From Asterias rubens (taxonomy: Eukaryota > Echinodermata > Asteroidea > Forcipulatida > Asteriidae): a stretch of DNA of 64,000 bases. Below the pieces are notes generated by a model. The model saw nothing but the letters and a program-made list of their open reading frames with translations, was not told the DNA's origin and made no database searches. Within the stretch, counting starts at the first letter, position 1, and every line of letters begins with the position of its first letter. This document shows, in pieces, positions 45,719 through 59,909 of the stretch. A program made the translations under genes and the position numbers. The stretch is taken from positions 12,269,119 to 12,333,118 of the forward strand of contig NC_047075.1 in assembly GCF_902459465.1 (NCBI RefSeq), written 5' to 3'.

Positions 45719-47756
45719 GCGTATGGTATTATGCGCATATTGGCATTACTTATGTAATAACGTTTTTACCATTTTCGTCCAAACATGCCGCAAATTAGAG
45801 TTTGTCAGCAATTAATTGCATCCACTGTTTACCAAGCTGAGACAGTATGTCTGGAAGTTGGATGGGTTGTGCATGTCGCCCAGGAGTCGTCGGCAATGTT
45901 GTAGGCCGATCTACTCTAACTCAACAGATGGTTCCACTTGTGCATCGGGTTCTCTCAGAGACAAGTTCCATTGTCAATTGACATATCAATTTTTTACACA
46001 AAGGCAACTACTGGCAGATTTTTTTTTCGCACCCCTCCTGACCAAGTCACTGACCCCCTATTGACACCCCTCTAGAATGTGTGGCATGGTCCAGCTAAGC
46101 ATTATGGAATGAGCTGCCTGGATCGAGCGTTCGATGTGTTTAGGACAATGGCAATGGCAATAAGATGTGTCGTTAAATACCGACCACGTGACCTGTGTCA
46201 AGTCAACAGTGGAAGGTACTATTCCATACAATAAGACCAATATTTTTTATTGGTAAGCACCTTGATTTGTACCTGGCCTTCCCAGTTCCTAAACAACAAT
46301 GAGTATAATTATTATTCCACGCAATGGGGAGACAGTTATAATATGTCTACATTGTATTGTATTATTTGTACCACTGCATGCTGTTGACGACAATAAGGGT
46401 GTTAATTCCACACAATAGGTAGACTGTTATGTATCTTACGTATTCAATATAGGCCCTGTAACATGCGCCCTGGCCTTATCAATGGGGAGGGGGGGGGGGG
46501 GTCAGAGATAAAGGGAAATCGTTAACTATGTTATCGTCTATACTTTTCGTTCGAATAATTGTTATACAGCTGCTTGATAAACGTTTATATCATGTCTTTT
46601 AACACATTCGGCAAAAGTACTGATTCACCATTTTCTTTTGCAGTTTGATGTGCGTTCAACTTTGTTGAAGTTTTAAATGTGCCTTGTTTAAGATTATGTC
46701 AAACCATTACGGAGACGTTTACATTGCTGATTTTTATATAAAAAATATATATATATTTGTTTATGTTCACTTATTAATGTACACTATTTTGAGACCATTA
46801 ACTGTCAACATTGTTCGGTTTTCACAATCAAACAAATGTCTGGTTTGTGTACGGCAATCAAATTATATTCAGAACAAAAACCAAAACACAAGGAGGTCAA
46901 AGTATAACATTTGAGGAGAGTATTATGTGTTTTCAACTTCAAATTTATTTACGCAATACTGTGAACGTAAACAAGTTATGTCACTTAAAATAAACAAGAC
47001 CATGAAGTCAAAGAATAATGCAGTATACATGTAGATTTACTTAAAAATCAAACAAGATAAATAAAGCCCGAAAGCTCCACCTGGATATTTATTCATGCCT
47101 TAATAAATACCGTGCTATTAAAGGGGCTGTGTCATCATGATCACAGAGTCTGTGGCTCGACACTGAATAATGAACTCTCACCCTTTTACTGCACACGTGC
47201 ACGTGATGGCGTTCGCATCATCATAGTATAATAATGGTGATACCCTTTAAGAATGAAACAGTCAACGCGCGCGTATGCAGTAAATGGTTGAGAGTTCATA
47301 TTCTCTGGACCAGGAAACATGCAGACTATGATTGTGATGACAGCCCATTTAAATCACTAACTCTATGTAACCAGAAAAAACAAAAATGTCACACAAAATT
47401 CCAACAAATTTCCAAGTCAATAAAATGGTTTAAACTTAGAGTCATGTAATATGGTAAACTATGAAACATACAATTAAAAAATACTTACATGTGTGACATG
47501 CTCTGCCTTCAATTAAATTATTTTCAAAAACTCCCAGCATGCAGTTCTAATCAATAAATTGTAGTAGTAAACATTTAACATTTCAAATACACAACAGAAT
47601 TTTGATCACCCCCAAATTATAACAAAATTGTATACAATTTGGCAAGAAAGCAGCAAGTCATTCATGTTTGGGATATCAGTGATTTTGTGTGTGTTAAATA
47701 AAATTAGCTGTGGCAAACTGCTTACCAACCAAAATGACCTATGATATAAATATGAA
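45719..47756. other. Non-coding stretch with worn units of the minisatellite and a poly-G run
   Basis: About 46300-46440 holds two diverged units (ATTATTCCACGCAATGGGGA, GACAGTTATAATATGTCTAC; then TTCCACACAATAGGTAGACT). A run of G lies at about 46485-46501. No gene seen. Confidence 0.5.
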
Positions 47757-47849
47757 AAAATGGCCTAACGTTTCGACCCTAGCTGAGTTTTTCCAAAATG
47801 CTAATTTTTTGAGAAAGACTCCGCTAGGGTCGAAACATAAGGCCATTAT
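47757..47849. mobile_element. Foldback/MITE with GGCCTAACGTTTCGACCCTA arms
   Basis: AATGGCCTAACGTTTCGACC...CTAGC at the left pairs with GCTAGGGTCGAAACATAAGG-CCATT at the right (about 27 bp with two mismatches), around a ~45-bp loop. Confidence 0.75.
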
Positions 47850-50369
47850 AACTTTTTTCAATTAAATAATTAAATCTATATTCTAGTCTTGATCGTCTAT
47901 CCATGTGTAGTTGTTAAAAAGTGATAAGGTTTTCATGTTGTCTCTTTTAAGCCTGTTGTCTGCTCCTTTTCTTGAAATAACAGGTGAACATCAAGTATAA
48001 ATCTTGACAAAACAGGTCAGGATGATTCTTACCTACAAGAAGATTGCACATAAATTGACACTTGACTGTAAATTGTTACATGTTCATTTTCTAAAGATTA
48101 ATTATAATATTTTTAACATATATAAGACTTGTATTCAGTACACCCATAAATGGAAATCAATGGACTTCAATGTCTCACTAAAAGGTTAATCTTCAAATCA
48201 ATATGTTGAATTACATCAATATTGCTACTTTGGTTTTTATTGACCTTTCAAAAGATTTTATTGACTGTAATCTTCCTTTTTCTTCAATGTTTTGTTAATA
48301 TTCCATGACTTTGTTCCACCCATTATAATACAGTGGCTTAACCTGAGGGCGGGCGTGGATTGGAGGGGGAGCACGTTGTACATTTAAGGCCACCTCTATA
48401 AGAAAATCTACTGAAATCTACTGAAATTGCCTTCCCTATCTCTGTATAATGTATCACACTTGCGTTACATGTAATTAGAAATACGTATACCTTGTTGATC
48501 ATTGGATTTGTCAGTTATGTGAACTTTATGCGTATCATGTGGGTTTTACATGTATCTGCACCTGCTGTGAGATTTTCAACTCTTCCGGATGGCTAATGAA
48601 AGCTGCTTGCCAATCTGAAAAGAGAATACCATTTGTATAAAATTTATCAACTAGCTTTTCCCTGTATCATGCAAAAGTGCACACCAACCGTTTGAATATT
48701 TAAATACTGCAAAAAAATGTGTAGGTAGTTTGATCTCTGTGATTCGCCACTCATGAAAACCATGACAGCAGTGTATGTAACAGAAGCGTTAGGAAGCTGT
48801 GACAGCTTTGGGAAAGTTAGATCAAGGACCAGTGGTTGACTTGTGGTTGGGTTAGTGACTTACATAAGGCATGCGCACTTAGTACGAATGACTGTATGTC
48901 ATGTTAACGCAACCATTACCAAGGGAATTAGAAGTTGGCAAAATCAAGGTTATAATTTTTCTGATTGATAACTGGTCCCTTCTGCTCTGTGCTTGGCTAT
49001 TGGTAAGCATGGCAGCAATAGGATCAGCCTCAGCTAGTTGTAAATCATCAACTACTAGTTCAACTATGACTAGCGTAACTTCAGAGTTGTCGACATATGG
49101 TTAACTATGCTCCTTGATCAAACTTTCTCAAGACTTTTGTGAGCTCCCATCCTATCATCAATCCATAGAGCAGGGAACTGCACAAAAAAATGTTCAAAAG
49201 AAGTAAAAATTAAATTGAAAAAGTAATTTTTTTATTAAATTGTTCACATTCACGTATACTAATTTTTCGCAATACATTACAATACAATGCTAAGTATCTA
49301 TGCCTAAATGCAACATGCAATGAAGTGATTTCGCAACGTAAAGCAAATCAAAACAAATCTTTTAACGCAACTTGTGTCCAGACATAACTTGGTCTAGTCC
49401 AGACAGTTTTCAAATTAACCTACAAATCGACCATGTTTTTATTTCATTGGCAAGTCATTTCCTAGACCTGGAGGCCTTACACGTTCGCATAAACACTAAG
49501 TTATTAATTATTATGGCGGTAGAACCGCCATGGACTCGGAGGTAGAAACAACCACCGATCTCCATGTGCTATACAAGGCTAGTCATTTCCCATCTTTTCC
49601 AGCAGCAAAACATAACAATTTACAATTTTCGTATACGGCGGGGTGCGATTTTTCAACTGGTCCGCAGTACACTACACTTGAAAATTTGTCTACTGGTTAC
49701 CAGTGATGCAATTTTAGTATACTTCTCATGTTCATAATACTCTAGATCTAGCTAGCTCGCTAACATTGCGATGATTTATTCTCGGGAAAAGGATACGCCC
49801 TACTAATCTTAAACTCTTACCATTTTTGATATGGATGACCTACGATTTCCACAAAGAATGTAGCACAAGACACATTATCACACGACGTCTTCTGGCGCGG
49901 CGCAGCCTAGGCCCAACGATGTGTCGAACACGACGAACACAGCTTAAAGTTTCTCAAACGTCTGTCACTTGGTGGCGCACTTCGAGTAAATTGGCATTGT
50001 TATGTTTTTACAGACCGATAAAATTGAAGTGAATAAGTGAAAAACAACTTTGTAGCTTATGTTTTTTTGTAATAAGGTCAAAATGTTTTCCCAAATATGT
50101 GCTTGATTTCATGTGTCACATTTACTAAAAATCATAATTCCATTTTTATGAGTTATAGGGCAAAAAGTGACCGTCACCCTAATGTTGCAATATATACGGC
50201 CTCACATATAACCGCGGCTATTTTCAAAGTTCGCCTCAAACCCACTTCATGATAGCACCCCCAAACTAGTTTACTTTTAAGAAACAGTAGGCCCTAAAGT
50301 TCCTGCATGTTACTTCAATTAACTGTGCAATGCTGGGAAAACTGATAAATCATGGGCTGAAATAATAAG
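47850..50369. other. Non-coding stretch, nothing recognised
   Basis: No coding or repeat relation seen. The small ORF at 48901-49104 has a hydrophobic stretch but no other support. Confidence 0.35.
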
Positions 50370-50457
50370 GCGACGGTTATATGTCGCCCTATTTTTTTTG
50401 TCACCCTAACATGGTTTTTTTATGTACGAAATGTCGCCCAAATGTTCAATTAATGGA

Positions 50458-50490
<33 letters not shown>

Positions 50491-50530
50491 GAATACTGCA
50501 AATGGGCGACTCCATTTTTATGCTGCAAAT
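50370..50530. repeat. GTCGCCC-rich patch and (AAT)n microsatellite
   Basis: GGCGACGGTTATATGTCGCCC (50371-50391) is a dyad. TGTCGCCC and GGGCGAC recur nearby, and (AAT)n runs at about 50457-50487. The same heptamer is the hallmark of the satellite from 52.7 kb. Confidence 0.6.
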
Positions 50531-52079
50531 GGTGGACAGTTCATATCTTGAAAACTTTAGATGTTGTTTGAAATTTTTTTATTAAAAAACATTCTTGGGA
50601 AAACGATAAGCTTCTGGTGTAATTGTCTCGTTTTTGAATGGTTGCTTTTAGAACATAACTTTTTTTGGTGTCGCCCTTTTGTTTTTTAACTACATGTGGT
50701 GTAAACGGTGCACTTTCTCTAGATGTCACCCCTTCCCTGTTAATTTACGATCGGAACAAGTGCTGTATTAGGGTTACAGACAGAGATTTCATTGTTACCA
50801 GTGAGGGCCCATTTTCATGGCTAAGCTTACCGCGGAATAGTGCTCTTAAGGCGCCCATTAAAGCACATAGTCACTAGCGGACTGACTGATTTTAAAATAT
50901 TTTTTATGTTTGTTTATTTGTTTTTTTAAACGGCGCACTGGAATGAAAAAAATCTTAGGGGGCCTAGTTGTTGTTTTCGATTTTCAAGATTGATTTCACG
51001 ATCGGAGAAAGATTTAACATAGCAAATGTAAAATTTCATCGTTAGTTTTTTTTCTAAATAAATAAGCCCCTGGGCTGCAAAGGTATTTTTTAAATCAGCT
51101 ACCGATACTCCAGCAGATTTGCAGTGCTTGATTTTTCAGGGTTTGACTGATTACTTTCAGATCTTCAAATGTTATCTGAGATTTTAGCGTTTTAAGGTAT
51201 AAGATCGAACTACCGTATGCCTTAATATCCGTCAAATAAGTCCATGCTTGTAGAGCACTTCTGATCAATATCCATACTCGTAATGTTACTTAAATTACTT
51301 CTGTAACATATTTATGTTCAAGAAAAAGCGAAACATTGCAAAACATGTTACATGTCACAAATTTCATTACAGATCTCATTTTTTAATTTTTTTTTATGGG
51401 GGGGGATAGTGTGCAGGGGCTGAGGGGGGTAGGTGAAGGGGCATCTTAGGGAGGAGGGAGGCTGCAACCCCCCCCCCATGCCACCCCGGCGCCGCCTCTG
51501 GCGGCAATCCCCTCTAAAAGGGAAAGGCATCTTTTAAAAATGCCAGAGCCACGTACAATTTTAGCCCGGACATATTGGCTCGTTTGTCTCAATATTGCTC
51601 TTGCGATTCTTGCTAATATGATATATCCTAATAAAAGCATTTTGCTGAAAGAAAACAAATGGCGGCTACTTTGAAAAATGACCGCCATGTGTACTACAGG
51701 CCATTTTAGAGTTGGCACTCTATCTAATTTTCCGAGGTTTTGGTTTAAAATACACCTGTGCCACAAGCGCGAGGGGCAGCGCTTCGCCGCTCACGCTGGT
51801 CTTTTTTGCTGTTAATGTTTTCCACCGGGGTGCCGCGAGCGCCTTGAATTAAGCCTAGGCTAGCCTTACTACAAACGTATTTCGAACAACTTTTTATTTA
51901 TTTATTTTGTAATTTGTTCTCACCATGAATGAAGGAGGACTATCTTCAAATGTTACTCCCAATAAAGAATTAAACTCCTTTTACAATTAGAAACAATTTA
52001 AAGAAACATTTTCAAATATTATATAAATTGAAATCATGTTTGACGAACCCTTCACGTTTCCCGTTATTTGGATGATTCA
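50531..52079. other. Non-coding stretch, nothing recognised
   Basis: Contains G-rich and C-rich runs around 51400-51480 and no supported gene. Confidence 0.35.
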
Positions 52080-52257
52080 ACAAGTGGTTTTTTGTATGTT
52101 TGAAGAACTACCGGTATCTATACACAAGTTTAGATAACTGCCACTTGACGCCACACAGCTTGAAGTCGGCCAATTAAAGTTCTCAAACTCAGAGACAATG
52201 CAAACGCAAAGAAATGTGCTGAAAAAAAACAATAGGCGAAAGTTGCTGTTCAAATGG

Positions 52258-52330
52258 GTTGTTGTTTGTTTGTTTGTTTGTTTGTTGGGGTGTTTGATGG
52301 GGTGTTTGTTTGTTTGTTTTGTTTTGTTTT
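52258..52330. repeat. (GTTT)n microsatellite
   Basis: Repeated TTTG/GTTT units, interrupted by GGGGTGTTTGATGGGGTG. A shorter version recurs at 63430-63450 beside the same satellite block. Confidence 0.8.
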
Positions 52331-55300
52331 TACTTATAACTGTACTTGGCAAGACATCTTAGGTTTTAAACTTTCATGTACATTTAATACGATTTAAAGC
52401 AAAATTACCAAAAGTATATGCTTCAGGAAACTGACAAAATTTGGCTAGACTTAACCACAGTCGATCTACTTGTCAGCCGATCGCTGCGTAGTTTAAAAAA
52501 CTAGACATTCTTGATCAATTTAACCCCGGACCACTGTTTCTCTAGTCAAATATGGGAGTTAAGTTTTGCTGAATGTAAAAACAAGTTATCTTTGCAATGA
52601 GAAAACTAATTAAAAGTTGATTTCAAATAGAAATTTGTAATCACTTCAGTCGGTTTGTTTTAACTAATATTCAGTGTGTTGGAATTATGTGGTCGTCGCC
52701 TTATTGAAACTGTAATCTTAATATGGTTTGCAGCAGATTGATTTAGAGTCAAGCATTAGGAAACGGAAAAGATGTTGCAAAAAGGCGACAGATTGTCGCC
52801 CTTGTGTGGTTGTATTTGTTATGACCTAAAATACGTCGAAACGGGTAAGATACTATGCCTTGTCATCCAAGTACACTTTTATTTGTAACTTGAAATATAT
52901 CGAATAGGGCGACCGAGTTACACAGTGTCCGCCAAAATGGGCAACAAATTTGTACACAACGTCATTATAGTAAATCATTATAGCAAACTGAAAATATGTT
53001 TAAGGCGGTGACAGGACAGTGTTGCCCCAGTGTGGTTGTAACATACATTAGTCCATGTTCTTACTAGAGTTAAAGTCCGTGTGTTTTAGCTACACAGGCT
53101 GCTTCAAAGAAGATAACCGATTTTTTACAGAAATTTTCCCCTACTTTTCGGACAACATTCAAACATTTAACCTTGACTCATTTAAATATTGATCTTCAAA
53201 AATAGGTGACGACAAAATGATTGCATTTACATGTTTTTTTCGCGGAGATAATAATGGTAGTTTGAACATTTCAAACGTGCTTGTCCACAGATGACATCAT
53301 TCTATCCTCTTGATTGAACTTCGGAGTTTGATTGAAGACAAGAAAACGCTGCCAATTTAAGTTCTCAAACTACCATAGATCTCAGAGAGAATGCAAATGC
53401 AAAAGAATGTGCTAAAAAAAATAATGATAGGCGAAAGTTGCTGTGGAAAAGTTTTTTTTTTTTTTTTTTTACATATGACTGTTCTGGGCGAGACCTCTTA
53501 GGTTTTATACTTTCATCTCAATTTAATACTGTTTATGTTTACAGCAAAATTACCCAGAGTAATGCTTCAGTAAACTGACTAAATTCGATTAGACTTAACC
53601 ACAGTCGATCTGCTTGTCAGAAAAACACTGCGTAGTTTGAAAAACTAGACCCCCTTGATCATTTAACCCCTGACCACTGTTTCTCTATTTAAATATGGGG
53701 GTTAAGTTTTTCTGAATGAAAAAACAAGTTATCTTTGCAATGATAAAATTAATTAAAAGTTGATTTCAAATAGAAATTTGTAATCACTTCAGTCGGTTTG
53801 TTTTAACTAATACTCAGTGTGTTGGAACTATGTGGTCGTCGCCTTATTAAAACTAAGCAAGACATTTACATTTTAAAAGCTTTAATCTTAAGTTAATATG
53901 GTTTGCAACAGATTGATTTAGAGTCAAGCATCAGAAACAAACAAGTGTTGGAAAAGACGACAGATTGTAGCCCTGTAGTTGTTCTTGTCATGACTTAAAA
54001 TATATCGAAACGGTTTACACTATACCCTGTCATCTAAGTACACTTTTATTTGTAACTTAAAATATATCTAATAGGGCGACCGAGTTACGCAGTGTCCGCC
54101 AACATGGGCAACACATTTGTACACAATGTCGCCCCTACAGATTAATTTAGAGTCAAGCATTAGGAAACGAAAAAATGTTGGAAAAGGCGACAGATTGTTG
54201 CCCTTATATGGTTGTATTTGTTATGACCTAAAATCTGTCAAAACGGGTAACATAGTTTCAATAAGGCGACGACCATTAAGTTATTACTATATAACAAATT
54301 TGTACACAATGTCTCCCCGAATGAAATTGAATATGTCACGACTTAGTACTTAGTTTTTACTTTTCTTATAGTTCGTGATTTAGCTAAGGTCCTCTCCTTT
54401 TAAAGTTGTATTTGTCACGACTTAAAATATGTCGAAATGGGTAACACACTATACCTTGTCATCTAAGTAGGCAGAAACTTTTCTTTGTAACTTGAAATAT
54501 ATCGAATAGGGCGGCCGAGTTACGCAGTGTCCACCAAAATGGGCAACAATTTTGTACACAATGTCGCCCCTGAATTAAAGTTGTATTTGTCACGACTTAG
54601 TACTTAGTTTTTACTTTTCTTATAGTTCGTGATTTAGCTAAGGTCCTCTCCTTTTAAAACTGTTGATGTCAATACCTTTAAAATATTTCGATTCAACCAT
54701 AATTTATACGGTTCAGAACGATTCAGTTTAGAGTAAATCATTTGTAACTTAAAATATATCGAATAGGGCAACCGAGTTACGCAGTGTCCGCCAAAATGGG
54801 CAACAAATTTGTAAAATTGTATTACTAGATAACAAATTTGTACACAATGTCGTCCCCTAATGAAGTTGAATACGTCACGACTTGGTCCTTAGTTTTTACT
54901 TTTCTTATTGTTCGTGATTTAGCGAAGGCCCTCTCCTTTTAAAACTGTTGATGTTAAGACATTTAAAATATTTCTATGCAACCTTAATTTCTACGGTTCA
55001 GAGTGATTCAGTTTTGAGTAAATCATTATGACAAACTGAAAATATGTTTAAGGCGGCGAAAGGACAGTGTCGCCCCAGTGTGGTTGTAACTTACATTAGT
55101 CCATTTGTTCTTACTAGAGTTAAAATCGGTGTGTTTTAGCTACACAGGCTGCTTCAAAAAGATAACCGATTTTTTCAAGCAATTCTCCCTTACTTTTCGG
55201 ACAATACACAAAACTTTAACTTGATTTGATTGTAATGTTGTTCTTCAAAAATAAGTGACGACATAAGAATTGCATTTTCTTTTGTCTCTGAGGTAACCCC

Positions 55301-55497
55301 GGACCGCTGTTTCTCTAGTCAAATTCAAAAGTTAGGCTTTCAAAATTGTTAAATGTGAAAATAAGTTATTTTTACAGTGGGATAATTAATTAAAAGTTGA
55401 TCCTAAATGGAAACAACAATCACCCGTTAGTGAATTTGAGTTGTAATCAGTTCAGCCGGTTTGTTTTAACAAATATTCAGTGTGTTGTAACTAAATG

Positions 55498-58400
55498 GTC
55501 GTCGTCTTGTTGAAATTGAGCAAGACCTTTACATTTTAAAAGCTTTAATCTTATGTTGATATGGTTTGCAACAGATTGATTTAGAGTCAAGCATAAGAAG
55601 CAAAAAAGTGTTGGAAAAGGCGACAGATTGTCGCCCTTGTGTGGTTGTATTTGTTATGACTTAAAATATGTTGAAACGGGTTACACTATACCCTGTCATC
55701 TAAGTACACTTGTATTTGTAACTTAAAATATATTGAATAGGGCGACTAAGTTACGCAGTGTCCACCAACATGGGCAACAAATTTGTACACACTGTCGCCC
55801 CTACAGATTAATTTAGAGTCAAGCATTAGGAAACGAAAAAATGTTGGAAAAGGCGACAGATTGTCGCCCTTGTGAAGTTGTATTTGTCATGACTTAAAAT
55901 ATGTCGAAATGGGTGACATACTATACCTTGTCATCTAAGTAGGCTTACACTTTCCTTTGTAACTTGAAATATATCGAATAGGGCGACCAAGTTACGCAGT
56001 GTCCGCCAAAATGGGCAACAATTTTGTACACAATGTCGCCCCTGAATTAAAGTTGTATTTGTCACGACTTAGTACTTAGTTTTTACTTTTCTTATAGTTC
56101 GTGATTTAGCTAAGGTCCTCTCCTTTTAAAACTGTTGATGTCAATACCTTTAAAATATTTCTATGCAACCTTCATTTATACGGTTCAGAATGATTCAGTT
56201 TAGAGTAAATCATTATAACAAACTGAAAATAATGTATAAGGCGGCGACAGGACAGTGTCGCCCCAGTGTGGTTGTAACTTATACATGTTCCATTTGTTCT
56301 TACTAGAGTTAAAGTCCGTGTGTTTTAGCTACACAGGCTGCTTCAAAAAGATAACTGATTTTTTCAAGCAATTTTCCCTTACTTTTCGGATATACACAAA
56401 ACTTTAACTTGATTTGATTGTAATGTTGTTCTTCAAAAATAAGTGACGACAAAATAATTGCACTTTTTTTTTGTCTCTGAGATAACCCCGGACCACTGTT
56501 TCTCTATAGTCAAATCCGAAAGTTAGGCTTTAAAAATTGTTAAATTTAAAAATAAGTTATTTCTTACAGTGGGATAATTAATTAAAAGTTGATCCTAAAT
56601 GGAAACAATCACCCGTTAGTGCATTTGAGTTGTTATCAGTTCAGCCGATTTGTTTTAACAAATTTTCAGTGTGATGGAACTAAATGGTCGTCGCCTTATT
56701 GAAACTGAGCAAGGCCTTAACACTTTAAAAGCTTTAATCTGAAGTTAATATGGTTTGCAACAGATTGATTTAGAGTCCAGCATTAGAAAACAAAAAAATG
56801 TTGGAAAAGGCGACAGATTGTCGCCCTTGTGTGGTTGTATTTGTTATGACTTAAAATATGTTGAAATGGGTTACACTATACCCTGTCATCTAAGTACACT
56901 TGTATTTGTAACTTAAAATATATTGAATAGGGCGACTAAGTTACGCAGTGTCCACCAACATGGGCAACAAATTTGTACACACTGTCGCCCCTACAGATTA
57001 ATTTAGAGTCAAGCATTAGGAAACGAAAAAATGTTGGAAAAGGCGACAGATTGTCGGCCTTGTGAAGTTGTATTTGTCATGACTCAGTACTTAGTTTTTA
57101 CTTTTCTTATAGTTCGTGATTTAGCTAAGGCCCTTTCCTTTTAAAACTGTTGATGTCGATACCTTTAAAATATTTCTATGCAACCTTAATTTATACGGTT
57201 CAGAATGATTAAGTTTAGAGTAAATCATTATAACAAACTGAAAATTGTGTTTAATGCGGCGACAGGACAGTGTCGCCCCAGTGTGGTTGTAACTTACCGG
57301 TACATTAGTCAATTTGTTCTTACTAGAGTTAAAGTCCGTGTGTTTTAGCACAGGCTGAGTCAAAAAGATATCCGATTTTTTCAAGCAATTTTCCCTTACT
57401 TTTCGGACAATACACAAAATTTTAACTTGATTTGATTGTAATGTTGTTCTTCAAATATAAGTGACGTCAAAAAGATTGCATTTTCTTTTGTCTCTGAGAT
57501 AACCCCGGACCACTGTTTTTCTAGTCAAATTCGAAAGTTAGGCTTTACAATTTGTTAAATGTAAAAATAAGTTATTTTTACACCGAGATAATTAGATAAA
57601 AATTGTTCCTAAATGGAAACAACAATCACCCGTTAGTGAATTTGAGTTGTAATCAGTTCAGCCGGTTTGTTTTAACAAATATTCAGTGTGTTGTAACTAA
57701 ATGGTCGTCGCCTTGTTGAAATTGAGCAAGACCTTTACATTTTAAAAGCTTTAATCTTATGTTGATATGGTTTGCAACAGATTGATTTAGAGTCAAGCAT
57801 AAGAAACAAAAAAGTGTTGGAAAAGGCGACAGATTGTCGCCCTTGTGTGGTTGTATTTGTTATGACTTAAAATATGTTGAAACGGGTTACACTATACCCT
57901 GTCATCTAAGTACACTTGTATTTGTAACTTAAAATATATTGAATAGGGCGACTAAGTTACGCAGTGTCCACCAACATGGGCAACAAATTTGTACACACTG
58001 TCGCCCCTACAGATTAATTTAGAGTCAAGCATTAGGAAACGAAAAAATGTTGGAAAAGGCGACAGATTGTCGCCCTTGTGAAGTTGTATTTGTCATGACT
58101 TAAAATATGTCGAAATGGGTGACATACTATACCTTGTCATCTAAGTAGGCTTACACTTTCCTTTGTAACTTGAAATATATCGAATAGGGCGACCAAGTTA
58201 CGCAGTGTCCGCCAAAATGGGCAACAATTTTGTACACAATGTCGCCCCTGAATTAAAGTTGTATTTGTCACGACTTAGTACTTAGTTTTTACTTTTCTTA
58301 TAGTTCGTGATTTAGCTAAGGTCCTCTCCTTTTAAAACTGTTGATGTCAATACCTTTAAAATATTTCTATGCAACCTTCATTTATACGGTTCAGAATGAT

Positions 58401-59909
58401 TCAGTTTAGAGTAAATCATTATAACAAACTGAAAATAATGTATAAGGCGGCGACAGGACAGTGTCGCCCCAGTGTGGTTGTAACTTATACATGTTCCATT
58501 TGTTCTGACTAGAGTTAAAGTCCGTGTGTTTTAGCTACACAGGCTGCTTCAAAAAGATAACTGATTTTTTCAAGCAATTTTCCCTTACTTTTCGGATATA
58601 CACAAAACTTTAACTTGATTTGATTGTAATGTTGTTCTTCAAAAATAAGTGACGACAAAATAATTGCACTTTTTTTTTGTCTCTGAGATAACCCCGGACC
58701 ACTGTTTCTCTATAGTCAAATCCGAAAGTTAGGCTTTAAAAATTGTTAAATTTAAAAATAAGTTATTTCTTACAGTGGGATAATTAATTAAAAGTTTATC
58801 CTAAATGGAAACAATCACCCGTTAGTGCATTTGAGTTGTTATCAGTTCAGCCGATTTGTTTTAACAAATTTTCAGTGTGATGGAACTAAATGGTCGTCGC
58901 CTTATTGAAACTGAGCAAGGCCTTAACACTTTAAAAGCTTTAATCTGAAGTTAATATGGTTTGCAACAGATTGATTTAGAGTCCAGCATTAGAAAACAAA
59001 AAAATGTTGGAAAAGGCGACAGATTGTCGCCCTTGTGTGGTTGTATTTGTTATGACTTAAAATATGTTGAAATGGGTTACACTATACCCTGTCATCTAAG
59101 TACACTTGTATTTGTAACTTAAAATATATTGAATAGGGCGACTAAGTTACGCAGTGTCCACCAACATGGGCAACAAATTTGTACACACTGTCGCCCCTAC
59201 AGATTAATTTAGAGTCAAGCATTAGGAAACGAAAAAATGTTGGAAAAGGCGACAGATTGTCGGCCTTGTGAAGTTGTATTTGTCATGACTCAGTACTTAG
59301 TTTTTACTTTTCTTATAGTTCGTGATTTAGCTAAGGCCCTTTCCTTTTAAAACTGTTGATGTCGATACCTTTAAAATATTTCTATGCAACCTTAATTTAT
59401 ACGGTTCAGAATGATTAAGTTTAGAGTAAATCATTATAACAAACTGAAAATTGTGTTTAATGCGGCGACAGGACAGTGTCGCCCCAGTGTGGTTGTAACT
59501 TACCGGTACATTAGTCAATTTGTTCTTACTAGAGTTAAAGTCCGTGTGTTTTAGCACAGGCTGAGTCAAAAAGATATCCGATTTTTTCAAGCAATTTTCC
59601 CTTACTTTTCGGACAATACACAAAATTTTAACTTGATTTGATTGTAATGTTGTTCTTCAAATATAAGTGACGTCAAAAAGATTGCATTTTCTTTTGTCTC
59701 TGAGATAACCCCGGACCACTGTTTTTCTAGTCAAATTCGAAAGTTAGGCTTTTCAATTTGTTAAATGTAAAAATAAGTTATTTTTACACCGAGATAATTA
59801 GATAAAAATTGTTCCTAAATGGAAACAACAATCACCCGTTAGTGAATTTGAGTTGTAATCAGTTCAGCCGGTTTGTTTTAACAAATATTCAGTGTGTTGT
59901 AACTAAATG
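55498..59909. repeat. Higher-order repeat: two full 2206-bp copies
   Basis: Copy 1 is 55498-57703 and copy 2 is 57704-59909. Anchors at 55498/57704/59910 and 56687/58893 are exactly 2206 bp apart, and identical 98-codon frames at 57121-57417 and 59327-59623 confirm it. Only a handful of substitutions were noticed. Each copy consists of two diverged monomers (1189 and 1017 bp). A third copy starts at 59910 but departs within ~130 bp. Confidence 0.92.

Noticed and set aside
44768..45757. Long overlapping ORFs with a repeated MCLHFIDI/GRQLCVYILL pattern
   Set aside because: They come from a ~102-bp minisatellite read in several frames; unit length is not kept as a multiple of three and frames change between units.
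57121..57417. 98-codon minus-strand ORF duplicated identically at 59327-59623
   Set aside because: It lies inside the satellite; the identity reflects the 2206-bp repeat, and other monomers do not keep the frame.
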